Shown one piece after another: positions 1 through 7,625 of a DNA stretch of 59,767 nt; position 1 is the first letter of the stretch, and each line of letters starts with the position of its first letter. Source of the stretch: Planctomycetota bacterium (GTDB taxonomy: Bacteria; Planctomycetota; UBA1135; GCA-002686595); assembly GCA_012959525.1 (NCBI GenBank), contig DUDB01000051.1:415-60181 (forward strand), in the 5' to 3' direction. A program made the translations under genes and the position numbers. The notes below the pieces were generated by a model, which ran no database searches, was not told the DNA's origin, and was given only the letters and a program-made list of their open reading frames with translations.

Positions 1-145
1 CTCCGGGAGGCGGTGCGCCACCGCCGCCACCGCCGCCACCGCCGCCACCGCAAGCCGCAAACAGGCAGGTCGTGGCAACTAGCAGCGCCAGCAGACGTAT
101 CCGCTGCAGCAGTTCGATTCGGAGAGGATGTGCAGAGACTCTCAT
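1..145 (-). CDS. N-terminus of a secreted lipoprotein (runs off the left edge)
   Basis: Only the first 48 codons are present; the gene continues beyond base 1. The protein starts at the ATG whose complement lies at 143-145. It has a basic, leucine-rich signal sequence ending in the lipobox LFAAC, with the lipidated Cys at residue 32. A run of about eleven glycines (GGC/GGT codons, bases about 13-50) follows, then a proline-rich stretch. The glycine run probably acts as a flexible tether between the lipid anchor and a folded domain outside the window. The function cannot be told from this fragment. The CDS assignment rests on the clean signal peptide and lipobox. Confidence 0.7.
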   Translation of the reverse strand, partial: MRVSAHPLRIELLQRIRLLALLVATTCLFAACGGGGGGGGGGGAPPPG

Positions 146-603
146 GTACGCAGGGGAGTTCAGGGAGGTGGCAGCAACCCCAACTGTAACAAGTACGGGA
201 GCATGCCTCGCACCTTCGCAGCAACCGAGCACCAAGGGGGCTCTACAAAGGCCCAAACCACCTTCCCAAGGGGAAGATGTCTCATGATCTGTCTCGGCCT
301 AGGCCTACCCCGCCGTGCGGAGACCCTTTGAACCCCTTATCCCCCAGAGAGCATCAAGAGGAGAAGGTTGCGCATATGAAGGTGGAAGTGTCGGAGCCTT
401 CGGGCTTCGGCGTTGAATTGAAATTCTGGGTACTCCGCGGGCAAGTGTTCGCGCTAGCAGCCAAGGAGAGGAGATCAAGATAGGGTCAAGGTTGGAACGA
501 AGGATCCCGAGGCTAGGCAGACCATCCGAGATTCGCCACCCGCAGATTGAAGTCCGGGGAGTAGGCTCTCACCTCGGTTCCCGCACACAGACCCTCTCCC
601 CTC
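146..603. other. Gene-poor stretch with repeat copy 1
   Basis: This 458-bp gap lies between the divergent lipoprotein start and the barrel-like lipoprotein. It holds the first copy of the 60-bp repeat (286-345) and, just before it, a short inverted repeat (CTTCCC/GGGAAG, about 262-276). A 35-codon open frame at 376-483 has weak coding character and is not called. Nothing else is recognisable. Confidence 0.6.
286..345. repeat. 60-bp intergenic repeat, copy 1
   Basis: This block begins GATCTGTCTCGG and contains the perfect palindrome GGCCTAGGCC. It is bracketed by GTCTC and GAGAC, which could pair. Related blocks lie at 1608-1666 (4 differences over the first 55 bases) and 3979-4037 (5 differences). 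All three have the same orientation and sit in the three gene gaps of the first 4.1 kb. The function is unknown. Confidence 0.8.
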
Positions 604-1227
604 ATGACCCGCACCCACCGCAACTCCACCCGTCGCGAATTCCTGACAAAGACAGCCGTGTCCTTGTCGATAGTCCTGTTGCCCGCCTGTGCGAGCTCTT
701 CTGTTGGCTCAACGGGCGAAGAGCCGGTACCCAGCTATGAGTACGCGGACATCTTCTACTTAAACCGGGACGACAGCGGGGCTGGGGACAACTGGGTTGG
801 CTTTGGGTTCTCTGGCTCGATACGCGTGGATAATCACCTGCGCCTCTTGGGAGAGTTTCGCTCTGTGGTGAACGATGACTCGCCGGGCGATGACATCGAC
901 GTCCTCGAAGCCGGCTTCGGTTATTACCTCCCGCTCCTCAAGCAGACAGACCTCGTCCTCGACCTCGGCTTCATAGACGAAGAGAACGAGGCGTGGGGCA
1001 GCGCGGTGTCAAGCACGGTGCTGCAGCTGGGCGCGCACGTCCGCACGAGGCTCCTCGGGCCGGTCGAGCTGGAGCTGGGGCTGACTCATTACAACTATGA
1101 CGACCCAGACACCGCCTTTGATTTAGGTGCGATCTACCACCTCAGCGAGAGCTTTGGGCTCGCTGTGCGCCTGGCGGACGGCGAGCGGCGCAGCGCGCTC
1201 AGGTTTGGCGCGCGCTTGAACCTCTAG
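604..1227 (+). CDS. Tat-exported lipoprotein with beta-barrel-like body
   Basis: The protein has 207 residues. Its N-terminus carries a twin-arginine signal (RREFLTK, residues 10-16), a hydrophobic stretch and the lipobox LLPAC with Cys29, so it should be exported folded and lipidated. From about residue 45 it shows alternating hydrophobic and polar residues in short strands separated by Gly/Asp turns and ends in a strand-like RFGARLNL. This pattern resembles small outer-membrane beta-barrel proteins. No enzymatic motif is visible and no specific family is recognised. The gene stands alone, with repeat-bearing gaps on both sides. A barrel fold combined with a Tat lipoprotein signal is unusual, so the fold is an inference. 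Confidence 0.7.
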   Translation: MTRTHRNSTRREFLTKTAVSLSIVLLPACASSSVGSTGEEPVPSYEYADIFYLNRDDSGAGDNWVGFGFSGSIRVDNHLRLLGEFRSVVNDDSPGDDIDVLEAGFGYYLPLLKQTDLVLDLGFIDEENEAWGSAVSSTVLQLGAHVRTRLLGPVELELGLTHYNYDDPDTAFDLGAIYHLSESFGLAVRLADGERRSALRFGARLNL

Positions 1228-1327
1228 AGCTTGAGGAGGGTGTCTTAAGCGAGACAATGGCGAGGTACTGAGCGCCCATGCTAATCCTCTTTTTTATCGA
1301 CCTCTGGGATCCCCGGATAGGCTCCTC

Positions 1328-1486
1328 TGTCCGGCAGATGTATCAGCACGCCGAGGACTCAGGTGGATTGCCGCCATCACCGAAGCCAGCGCGATCGCGA
1401 GGATCCTCATCCACCTGGGGCTGGAAAGCACGCTGCCGGTCCCCATACCGGCGAGGCCTCCGCCCCAGCCGGAACGGGCGTATTGA
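1328..1486 (+). pseudogene. C-terminal relic of an IS91-family (Y2) transposase
   Basis: Reading from base 1328, 52 codons ending in TGA at 1484-1486 give a peptide with LRWIAAIT, then AIARILIHLGL, then ARPPPQPE. This order matches the usual end of IS91/ISCR-type transposases: a CPxCxGRMR-IAAIT zinc segment, an I-R-IL-HLGL helix and a proline-rich tail. The zinc segment is damaged here: only one Cys-Pro remains, in CPADVSARR. Upstream codons do not continue the family pattern and there is no start, so only the last part of the gene survives. The identification is from memory of the family, without a search. Confidence 0.6.
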
Positions 1487-1607
1487 AGGGGCACGTGAAG
1501 ATCGCCACGGGGTGGCGCGCGGGCGGAGGTCTGTGCAGTCCCTGGGAGGGAGGGCAAGTCCCGGCACTTGAATCAGCAACTGAGCCCCAAGGGGGATGAG
1601 GTGTTTG

Positions 1608-1666
1608 GATCGGTCTCGGCCTAGGCCTACCCCGCCGTGCGGAGAGCCTCTGAGCCCCTTATCCAC
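1608..1666. repeat. 60-bp intergenic repeat, copy 2
   Basis: This copy has the same GGCCTAGGCC core and CCCCGCCGTGCGGAGA block as copy 1. The right bracket is GAGAG instead of GAGAC, which weakens the possible stem by one pair. It lies 121 bases after the transposase relic and downstream of the FG-GAP gene on the opposite strand. Confidence 0.8.
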
Positions 1667-1756
1667 CGCTCACAATCTTGGGGTTCGAGCCACTATACGT
1701 CGAGGATAGCGGACTGCAGGTCCACCGTGTCGACTCCGTACTCGGCGTGGTTTCGC

Positions 1757-3457
1757 TCAGGGGCAGAAAGTCACGGACAGACCATCGGTCAAGTTGAAGC
1801 CTGCACCTCCCATGGCGGGGTCCCTGTACCAGAATTGGAAGTTCCAGGTGGAGCCCGCCAGGATTTCGCCGGACCCACCGCCGGCGGGAGACGAGACGAA
1901 ATCGAGCAGGCGGCTCACGTTCCCGCCCGCGTCTATCTGGAGCGCGGGAAGCAGCCTATAAAGGGAGCCGCTTATGCACAGAAACCCGTCTCCCAGCGGC
2001 GCCTGTTTCTGATTGGGCCCATAGAAGAACAAGCCGAATTGCCCGGGGACGGCATTCGCCGCGGTCAGGACGAAGTCGTTGGTCTGAATGCTGGTCGTCC
2101 CCGACCAGCCCATGGTTGCCCCCGCCCCGCTCGAATTGGGAGAACTCGTGCAGAAATTCACGGGGGTGGAACAACTGCTGGGAGTGAAGACATCAACGGA
2201 CCCTCGGTTGCCTGCTCCACGGTTTGCCCCAATGATGAACTCCGCTCGGCCGTCGCCGTCCAGGTCTCCCACGCCCGACACCGTGGACCCGAAGTAGGAG
2301 CCGCTCGGGCCGACGATCTCGAAGATCTTCGTACCGTCCGATCCCGAGAAGACCCAAGCCGTGCCGGCCACGGACCCCCCCGTATCGTCTTGGTCGGCCC
2401 CCACGAGCAGATCGGAAACTCCGTCTCCGTCAACGTCCTCCCCACACGCAACGGATCGCCCGAAGTGGTCCCCTGCGTCTGGGCCGTAGAACTCGAACAT
2501 GAGGTCTCCCGTGCCGCCGCGGAACACCCGGACGCGACCGGCTGCTCCTTCCCCCGCAGGACCCGTGGCACTGTTCGCTCCGACGAGCAGCTCGGCAATG
2601 CCATCGCCGTCCAGATCACCCGCCCAAGCCACGGCGCCGCCGAAGGCTTCGTTGGATTCCACCCCCCGGAATTCGAAAATTGAGCCGCCGTCTGCGCCCG
2701 AGAAGACATGTACCACGCCAGAGCGTTTGTCGTCTCCGTCTTCAGAGGGGGCCCCAACCGCGATGTCACAGACTCCATCCCCGTCCATATCCCCGACGCC
2801 GGCCAGAGCCTCTCCGAAGCGATCGTCATCGTCCTTGCCCACGAAGACGAAGAGCAGTGCGCCGTCCACACCCGAGTGGACCCGCACCAACCCGCGCTGC
2901 TTCCCCTTGACAACGGCGTTTGGAGCGCCTGCGGCGAGCTCGGACACTCCGTCTCCGTTCAGATCACCGATGCGTGCGACTGACGCGCCGAACTCGTTGT
3001 CCTTCTGCGCCCCTAAGAGGACGAACAAGAGGGCGCCGGTGGCACCGGATCGTACTTCCACCAGGCCCGCGTCGCTCCCGTTGGTGTCATTGAAGGGGGC
3101 GCCAATCGCCAGGTCCCCGATCGAGTCACCGTCGACATCACCCAAGCCGGCGACGGCGGCCCCGTAGCGGTCGCCGTTTGCCATTCCTCCGAGATTCAGG
3201 AGCACCGCCCCAGTGTTCGGTGAGACCACCCGCACGCTTCCAGTATTTGCCGTGCTGGAATCGGCACCGAAGGCTCCGATGATGAGTTCCGGAAGACCGT
3301 CCCCATCCATGTCCAGGGTCGTCGATAGAGCCTCGCCGAATGCGTCCCCTGCTTGGTCGCCAATGAAGGTGTGGAGCACATCCTGTCCGGTCGTGACGGA
3401 AACGAGGATGGCCGTAATGAGGGGGAGGAGCACTGCTTTTGAATTGATTTCGCGCAT
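1757..3457 (-). CDS. Secreted seven-repeat FG-GAP beta-propeller protein with Cys-containing tail
   Basis: The 566-residue protein has a signal peptide (about 1-24). Seven FG-GAP repeats follow, each with an FG-type motif, a GD and a D-x-DGDG calcium loop followed by an L/I-x-x-GA motif. Seven repeats make one complete integrin-alpha-like propeller. From about residue 430 a different domain follows, with Cys in CSTPVNFC, CISGS and the terminal TFCP, and aromatic strands (GLFFYGPNQ, FWYRDP). I know this tail as a recurring C-terminal domain of secreted planctomycete proteins of unknown role. The likely role is extracellular adhesion or ligand binding. A dead FG-GAP_2 fragment lies upstream at 3770-3924. 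Confidence 0.88.
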   Translation of the reverse strand: MREINSKAVLLPLITAILVSVTTGQDVLHTFIGDQAGDAFGEALSTTLDMDGDGLPELIIGAFGADSSTANTGSVRVVSPNTGAVLLNLGGMANGDRYGAAVAGLGDVDGDSIGDLAIGAPFNDTNGSDAGLVEVRSGATGALLFVLLGAQKDNEFGASVARIGDLNGDGVSELAAGAPNAVVKGKQRGLVRVHSGVDGALLFVFVGKDDDDRFGEALAGVGDMDGDGVCDIAVGAPSEDGDDKRSGVVHVFSGADGGSIFEFRGVESNEAFGGAVAWAGDLDGDGIAELLVGANSATGPAGEGAAGRVRVFRGGTGDLMFEFYGPDAGDHFGRSVACGEDVDGDGVSDLLVGADQDDTGGSVAGTAWVFSGSDGTKIFEIVGPSGSYFGSTVSGVGDLDGDGRAEFIIGANRGAGNRGSVDVFTPSSCSTPVNFCTSSPNSSGAGATMGWSGTTSIQTNDFVLTAANAVPGQFGLFFYGPNQKQAPLGDGFLCISGSLYRLLPALQIDAGGNVSRLLDFVSSPAGGGSGEILAGSTWNFQFWYRDPAMGGAGFNLTDGLSVTFCP

Positions 3458-3769
3458 GGAGGAGATTGCTGTAGCTGGGGAGTAGAGGATTAATTAGGGC
3501 CCCGAATGGGCGGAACGCCCAGACCGACGAGCGATTCTACCCCTCGGCGTTCCTTGACGGGGAGACTGAGTTTTTTGTGGGCCCGCGTTGACGATCTGTC
3601 GCCTACTCGGATGGGGCAGTACCCACGCTATGCGGCATCCCTTGTCTCCGCTTGCGGCGACGGTCTCAAATTGAGATCGGGTGCGTAGGCGAAAGGTGGA
3701 TGGCATGAAGCTGCGCATCGCCAATCAGTACAAGACGATCTTCTATCCGTACCCGCTTTTTTTGCGGAT

Positions 3770-3924
3770 GTGGTCCTCGCCGCGAGCAGCTCCGCTCAAG
3801 TCCAAGTAGGCAAGGTGACTGTTAGTGATGGCGGAGTCATGACTATTTCGGCTCGAGCATTGCGATCAATGGCGGCCAGACGCTCGATGAAGACCTACCG
3901 CCCCAGCCCCAACTCCCGTACTGA
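3770..3924 (+). pseudogene. Frameshifted fragment of an FG-GAP_2 repeat protein
   Basis: One frame from 3770 reads a short hydrophobic piece and then GKVTVSDGG. A shift near base 3835 moves to the frame starting at 3841, which reads DYFGSSIAINGGQTLDED and stops at TGA 3922-3924. Joined, these give the typical FG-GAP_2 order: K-V-T-x-S-D-G, then D-Y-F-G-S-S-I-A-I. The fragment holds only about one repeat and is broken, so it is a relic. It is on the opposite strand from the intact FG-GAP gene at 1757-3457 and is a different FG-GAP subtype. Confidence 0.55.
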
Positions 3925-3978
3925 AAGAGAAGAGGTGCAAATCGCTACAGGGACGGGGGCGGGGAGAAGAGGAGTTCG

Positions 3979-4037
3979 GATCTGTCTCGGCCTAGGCCTA
4001 CTCCACCGTGCGGAGACCCTGTGAACCCCTTGCCCCC
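3979..4037. repeat. 60-bp intergenic repeat, copy 3
   Basis: This copy has the same core (GGCCTAGGCC), with CTCCACCGTG in place of CCCCGCCGTG and an intact GTCTC...GAGAC bracket. It starts 54 bases after the FG-GAP_2 relic ends and lies downstream of the EamA gene on the minus strand. Confidence 0.8.
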
Positions 4038-4106
4038 ATGGCGCTGCAGATCGAGGAATCGCCCGTGATCTCAACCTTTGCGGTCACCCCGTCCTGGGGC
4101 AGGTGT

Positions 4107-5009
4107 TCAGATGCTCCCAACGCCCATGATAATCACTCCCAGCAGACCCAAAGCGAGTCCCGTCAGGGCACGCCGGGTGACGGGTTCACGCAGGATCCAC
4201 ACGGCGAGGATGAAGGTGAACAGGCTGGCGGTCTGGTTCAGAGCTGAAGCCACCGAGGCCTGGGTGTACTTGAAGCCCCCCATCCACAGGAGTAATGAGA
4301 CGTAGGTCCCGATCAGGGTTCCTGCGAGAACCGTGGGCCAACACTTCCGGTCAGCCAGCGCCGCCAGATTACGTTGGGCCTTGGGCACCAGCGGCCACAG
4401 GAGCAGCGCCGCCCCCACCCCTCCCGCCATCCGCCAACACGTCATCCAGAGCACGGGCCACTCCCCCATGCGCGGCTTGATCATCACGACCGAAATGGCC
4501 TGTGCAACGCAGGCCCCGATACCGAAGAGTACGCCGCTGAGCCGCTTGCCCCGCGCCTCCCCAGGCGTACCGGAGCTCTCCCGCCCGACGGTCAGGACCG
4601 CCATCAGGATCAGGCACACGCCCACGACCTGCGTCGCACTCAGGCGCTCGCCCAGAAAGAGGACGCTGAGCAATATGATCGGTGGGCTGTAGGCCGTGTT
4701 GACGATCGCCTGACGGCTGGCACCCAGCCGATTGAGGCACATGAAGAACAGAGTGTCCGCCACGGCGATGCCCAAGACGCCGCTGGCGATGAGGAGAATC
4801 AGGTCGGAGCGCGTGACCGTGTCCGGTGCACTTGCCCCCAGGGCGTAGTAGGTCAGGGCGAAGAGCGGCCAGGCCACACAGTTCTTGGTCAGATTGAGCG
4901 CGAGGGGCGGCACGCTGCGGCCCGCCACGCGGAAGAGGATCACCGCGACGGCCCAGGCCATGGGCGAGAGCAGAGCGAAGATCTCGCCGATGTGGGGTAC
5001 GGAGTCCAT
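4107..5009 (-). CDS. EamA/DMT-family membrane transporter
   Basis: The protein has 300 residues from the ATG at 5009. The frame is open further upstream, but that part overlaps the divergent lipoprotein start and reads as non-membrane, Arg-rich sequence, so I use 5009. It has about ten hydrophobic segments arranged as two halves of five, the usual DMT/RhaT-type layout, with EamA-like elements such as SPMAWAVAVILFR near the N-terminus and AILR-type segments near the C-terminus. Members export or exchange small metabolites; the substrate cannot be told from sequence. It sits alone and is divergent from the sulfatase-like lipoprotein, sharing the gap 5010-5118. Repeat copy 3 lies beyond its stop. 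Confidence 0.85.
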   Translation of the reverse strand: MDSVPHIGEIFALLSPMAWAVAVILFRVAGRSVPPLALNLTKNCVAWPLFALTYYALGASAPDTVTRSDLILLIASGVLGIAVADTLFFMCLNRLGASRQAIVNTAYSPPIILLSVLFLGERLSATQVVGVCLILMAVLTVGRESSGTPGEARGKRLSGVLFGIGACVAQAISVVMIKPRMGEWPVLWMTCWRMAGGVGAALLLWPLVPKAQRNLAALADRKCWPTVLAGTLIGTYVSLLLWMGGFKYTQASVASALNQTASLFTFILAVWILREPVTRRALTGLALGLLGVIIMGVGSI

Positions 5010-5118
5010 GGGGCTGCACACCCTAGTGGGTGTCGCGTGTCCACGATGGGGGCAGTGCGAAGATTTGGTGCGGGAAAGTCCGAGTGGACGTTCGCTCCCC
5101 GCCGTTCGACCGGGCAAC

Positions 5119-6495
5119 ATGAGGGCCATGGTCGTACGAGGTAATTGGAGCGGATCTGCGAGTGTCGCGCTCCTCCTGGGGGCCTGCGGAACAAGTGTCG
5201 AGCCAACACAGGAGCCGGCTCCCCGCCCGCACATTTTTCTGATCTCGATCGACACGCTCAGGCAGGATCATGTGGGGCTCTACGGGTACGAGCGGGACAC
5301 CACCCCCGTCATTGACGAGCTAGCGCGGTCAAGCATGGTGTTTGAGCGAGCCTACACCACCGCCAGCTACACCCTCATCGCCCACATGAGCATGCTGACG
5401 GGCCTTTACCCCCGGCAACACGGTGTTCTCACACCCCGTAGCGTTCTATCGGAGCAGGTCCCGACCCTGGCGGAACGCCTGCGTGAAGTCGGCTACTACA
5501 CGATGGGTTTTCACTTCCCCGGCTGGCTGGATCCGAATTACGGGTTTGGACGCGGGTACGACCACTATGAGTCTCACCGCACCGCCGAAATCGCCGAACA
5601 GCACCTCTTCGCCGCGCTGGACAAGGCACCCAAGGACAAGCCCCTGTTCTGCTTCATACACCTGTTCGACGTGCACAACGTCGCACTGGTCCGGGAGCAG
5701 GAAGCCCTCTACGAGCCTCCCGCACCTTTCGATCAGTGGTTTGTGAAAGACGCACACGAGCAGATCGCAGGGATGAAGGCGCGCTGGATCTGGAAGAAGG
5801 ATGGAAGCGCGGTGAACCCCAGCCAGCACGAGGCCATCGTGGGGATGTACGACGGCGGGATCCGCTACGTGGACACGAAGCTCGGAGAGTGGATCGAGGA
5901 CTTCCGCGCACGGGGATTGTTCGAAGACAGCTTGTTCGTCGTGACCTCCGACCACGGTGAGGGTCTGCATCAGCGCACCAACACCTATGGCGGGCATGGT
6001 GGAGTTTTCGAGGAAGGCCTGGTAGTGCCCTTCCTTGTGCGCTTTCCCGGTGGACACCTCGGGGGAGAACACGTCTCTGAACCCGTCAGTCACGTAGACC
6101 TCTTGCCAACCCTGTTGACAGCACTGGGGCTGTCTTCGGATGAGCGCCTACCAGGGTTCTCGCTTCTGGAAGGACGCCCTGAAGGGGAGCCGCTCTTCGC
6201 CGAACGCCCCGGCTTCGATACGATGATCCAATGGCCTTGGAAGCTCGTCCAGAGAACCGAAGACAATCGCAACTATCTATACAACCTCGCAGTCGACCCG
6301 CTGGAGGGTACAAATCTGGTCCTGGGCAAACGTCTGGTCAAGAACGGTCAGCGGTTCGAGTCCCTGCTTGAGTTGTCCAAGCAATCCCTGGAGCAGCGCT
6401 TCCAGCCAGAAGAAGCCACACCCCAAACCGATGGCCGTTCCGAGGAAACCCGCCAACTGCTGCGAGACCTGGGGTACGCCGACGATTCAGACTGA
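5119..6495 (+). CDS. Sulfatase-like lipoprotein of the alkaline phosphatase superfamily (Thr nucleophile)
   Basis: The protein has 458 residues; an ATG at 5128 is an alternative start. The lipobox LLGAC (Cys23) marks a lipoprotein, probably facing the periplasm. The fold is the sulfatase/alkaline phosphatase type: ISIDTLRQDH with metal-binding Asp45, LTGLYPRQHGV, and the second metal site SDHGEG. Where true sulfatases have Cys or Ser (CxPSR), this protein has Thr85 (ASYTLIAHMSMLTG), as in phosphoglycerol- and phosphoethanolamine-transferase relatives. It therefore probably does not form formylglycine and may act on phosphodiesters or transfer phospho groups rather than remove sulfate. The C-terminus ends LLRDLGYADDSD, a tail shared with two other proteins nearby. 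Confidence 0.85.
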   Translation: MRAMVVRGNWSGSASVALLLGACGTSVEPTQEPAPRPHIFLISIDTLRQDHVGLYGYERDTTPVIDELARSSMVFERAYTTASYTLIAHMSMLTGLYPRQHGVLTPRSVLSEQVPTLAERLREVGYYTMGFHFPGWLDPNYGFGRGYDHYESHRTAEIAEQHLFAALDKAPKDKPLFCFIHLFDVHNVALVREQEALYEPPAPFDQWFVKDAHEQIAGMKARWIWKKDGSAVNPSQHEAIVGMYDGGIRYVDTKLGEWIEDFRARGLFEDSLFVVTSDHGEGLHQRTNTYGGHGGVFEEGLVVPFLVRFPGGHLGGEHVSEPVSHVDLLPTLLTALGLSSDERLPGFSLLEGRPEGEPLFAERPGFDTMIQWPWKLVQRTEDNRNYLYNLAVDPLEGTNLVLGKRLVKNGQRFESLLELSKQSLEQRFQPEEATPQTDGRSEETRQLLRDLGYADDSD

Positions 6496-6615
6496 GCGCC
6501 GATTTGCCTGAGACGCCTTCTATCCCGTCCTGTTGGTTGATCCACTCTACTGATTGGGAGAGAATTCCAGCCCCAACCAGCCCCCCCCCCTGTCCCTGCC
6601 ACAACGCCAGTTGCC

Positions 6616-7506
6616 ATGACCACAGAACAACAACTCAACAAGATTCAGACCCAGGATGGATTCATCGCGGCCCTCGACCAAAGTGGCGGCAGTACGCCCA
6701 AGGCCCTGGGCCTGTACGGGGTCGATGAGAGCGCCTACTCAGGTGACGAGGAGATGTTCGACACGGTCCACGCCATGCGGTCTCGCATCGTCACCAGCCC
6801 CAGCTTCGGAGGGAATCGCATCCTGGGTGCGATTCTGTTTGAGAACACCATGGACCGTGAGATCGACGGAATGGGCAGCGCGCATTACCTCTGGAATGAG
6901 AAACAGGTTGTGCCCTTCCTCAAGGTGGACAAGGGCCTCGCAGAAGAAACAGACGGGGCGCAGATCATGAATCCGAATCCCAACTTGGACGCCCTTCTGG
7001 AGAAGGCGAAAGGCTGCGGCGTGTTCGGAACCAAGATGCGGTCGGTCATCAAGATGGCCAACCCTGCTGGTGTAAAGGCCGTCGTCGACCAGCAGTTCGA
7101 CGTAGGGCGCCAGATTCTGGCAGCGGGTTTGATCCCCATCATCGAGCCGGAGGTCGACATCCACTCCCCCGAAAAAGCCGAAGCAGAGGTCCTGCTCAAG
7201 GCGGCCATGTTGGAGCAGTTGAACAGCCTCGCTGAAGGTCAGCGGGTCATGCTCAAGCTGACTCTTCCGGAAGAGGACAACTTCTACGCCGAGTGCGTGA
7301 ACCACCCCAATACCCTCAGGGTGGTGGCGCTCTCGGGCGGCTACACGAGGGAAGAGGCCAACAGCAGCCTGTCGCGCAACAACGGTATGGTCGCCAGTTT
7401 CTCACGCGCCCTCAGCGAGGGATTGAAAGCCCAGCAGTCGGAAGAGGAGTTCAACGACATGTTGAACAACTCCATCGAGAGCATCTTCCAAGCCTCACGC
7501 ACCTGA
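6616..7506 (+). CDS. fda: Fructose-bisphosphate aldolase, class I
   Basis: The enzyme cleaves fructose 1,6-bisphosphate to dihydroxyacetone phosphate and glyceraldehyde 3-phosphate in the cytoplasm, working in glycolysis and gluconeogenesis. The 296-residue length matches the short bacterial class I type. Visible family elements are the N-terminal GFIAALDQSGGSTPK, IIEPEV around residue 176, and VMLKLTLPE with the probable Schiff-base Lys214. LSGGYTREEA lies near the phosphate site. No Shine-Dalgarno precedes the ATG; a run of ten to eleven C lies about 20 bases upstream. The gene stands alone, followed by a GC hairpin at 7517-7534. pckA at 34 kb also serves gluconeogenesis but is not linked. 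Confidence 0.95.
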   Translation: MTTEQQLNKIQTQDGFIAALDQSGGSTPKALGLYGVDESAYSGDEEMFDTVHAMRSRIVTSPSFGGNRILGAILFENTMDREIDGMGSAHYLWNEKQVVPFLKVDKGLAEETDGAQIMNPNPNLDALLEKAKGCGVFGTKMRSVIKMANPAGVKAVVDQQFDVGRQILAAGLIPIIEPEVDIHSPEKAEAEVLLKAAMLEQLNSLAEGQRVMLKLTLPEEDNFYAECVNHPNTLRVVALSGGYTREEANSSLSRNNGMVASFSRALSEGLKAQQSEEEFNDMLNNSIESIFQASRT

Positions 7507-7516
7507 GACCGGCGGA

Positions 7517-7534
7517 CCGGGGGGACGCCCCCGG
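7517..7534 (+). terminator. GC hairpin after the aldolase gene
   Basis: A perfect 7-bp stem (CCGGGGG / CCCCCGG) with a 4-base loop starts 10 bases after the aldolase stop. No T-run follows, so it may be a weak or assisted terminator. Confidence 0.45.
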
Positions 7535-7625
7535 GGACAGGGTTGCCGCTCGCGGAAGGGTTGTGGTTCGGATCTAGGATTCCACGAGCAGGGGGCTATG
7601 ACCCCTTCTCGCACCCTGGTTGTCC

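Larger units (their letters stand above)
1228..1756. other. Gap with transposase relic and repeat copy 2
   Basis: This 529-bp gap lies between the barrel-like lipoprotein and the convergent FG-GAP gene. It contains the tail of a dead IS91-type transposase (1328-1486) and the second 60-bp repeat (1608-1666). No intact gene is seen. The open frames on both strands have no recognisable protein features apart from the transposase tail. Confidence 0.6.
3458..4106. other. Gap with FG-GAP relic and repeat copy 3
   Basis: This 649-bp gap lies between the start of the FG-GAP gene and the end of the EamA transporter gene, both on the minus strand. It contains a frameshifted FG-GAP_2 fragment (3770-3924) and the third repeat copy (3979-4037). 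A T-run occurs at about 3758-3764. No intact gene is seen. The upstream part (3458-3500) should carry the promoter of the FG-GAP gene, but no clear -10/-35 pair stands out. Confidence 0.6.

Noticed and set aside
376..483. 35-codon frame with a GAGGAG run upstream
   Set aside because: The peptide shows no signal, helix or family pattern, and it lies in a gap full of relics and repeats. A chance frame is more likely.
1663..1700. tRNA-like T-arm string GGGGTTCGAGCC
   Set aside because: The flanking bases do not pair into a T-stem and no acceptor stem or anticodon arm is found around it.
1637..2683. Plus-strand frame opposite the FG-GAP gene
   Set aside because: It is antisense to clear FG-GAP repeats and has no family features of its own.
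5446..6093. Minus-strand frame inside the sulfatase-like gene
   Set aside because: It is antisense to conserved alkaline-phosphatase-superfamily motifs, so it is a shadow.
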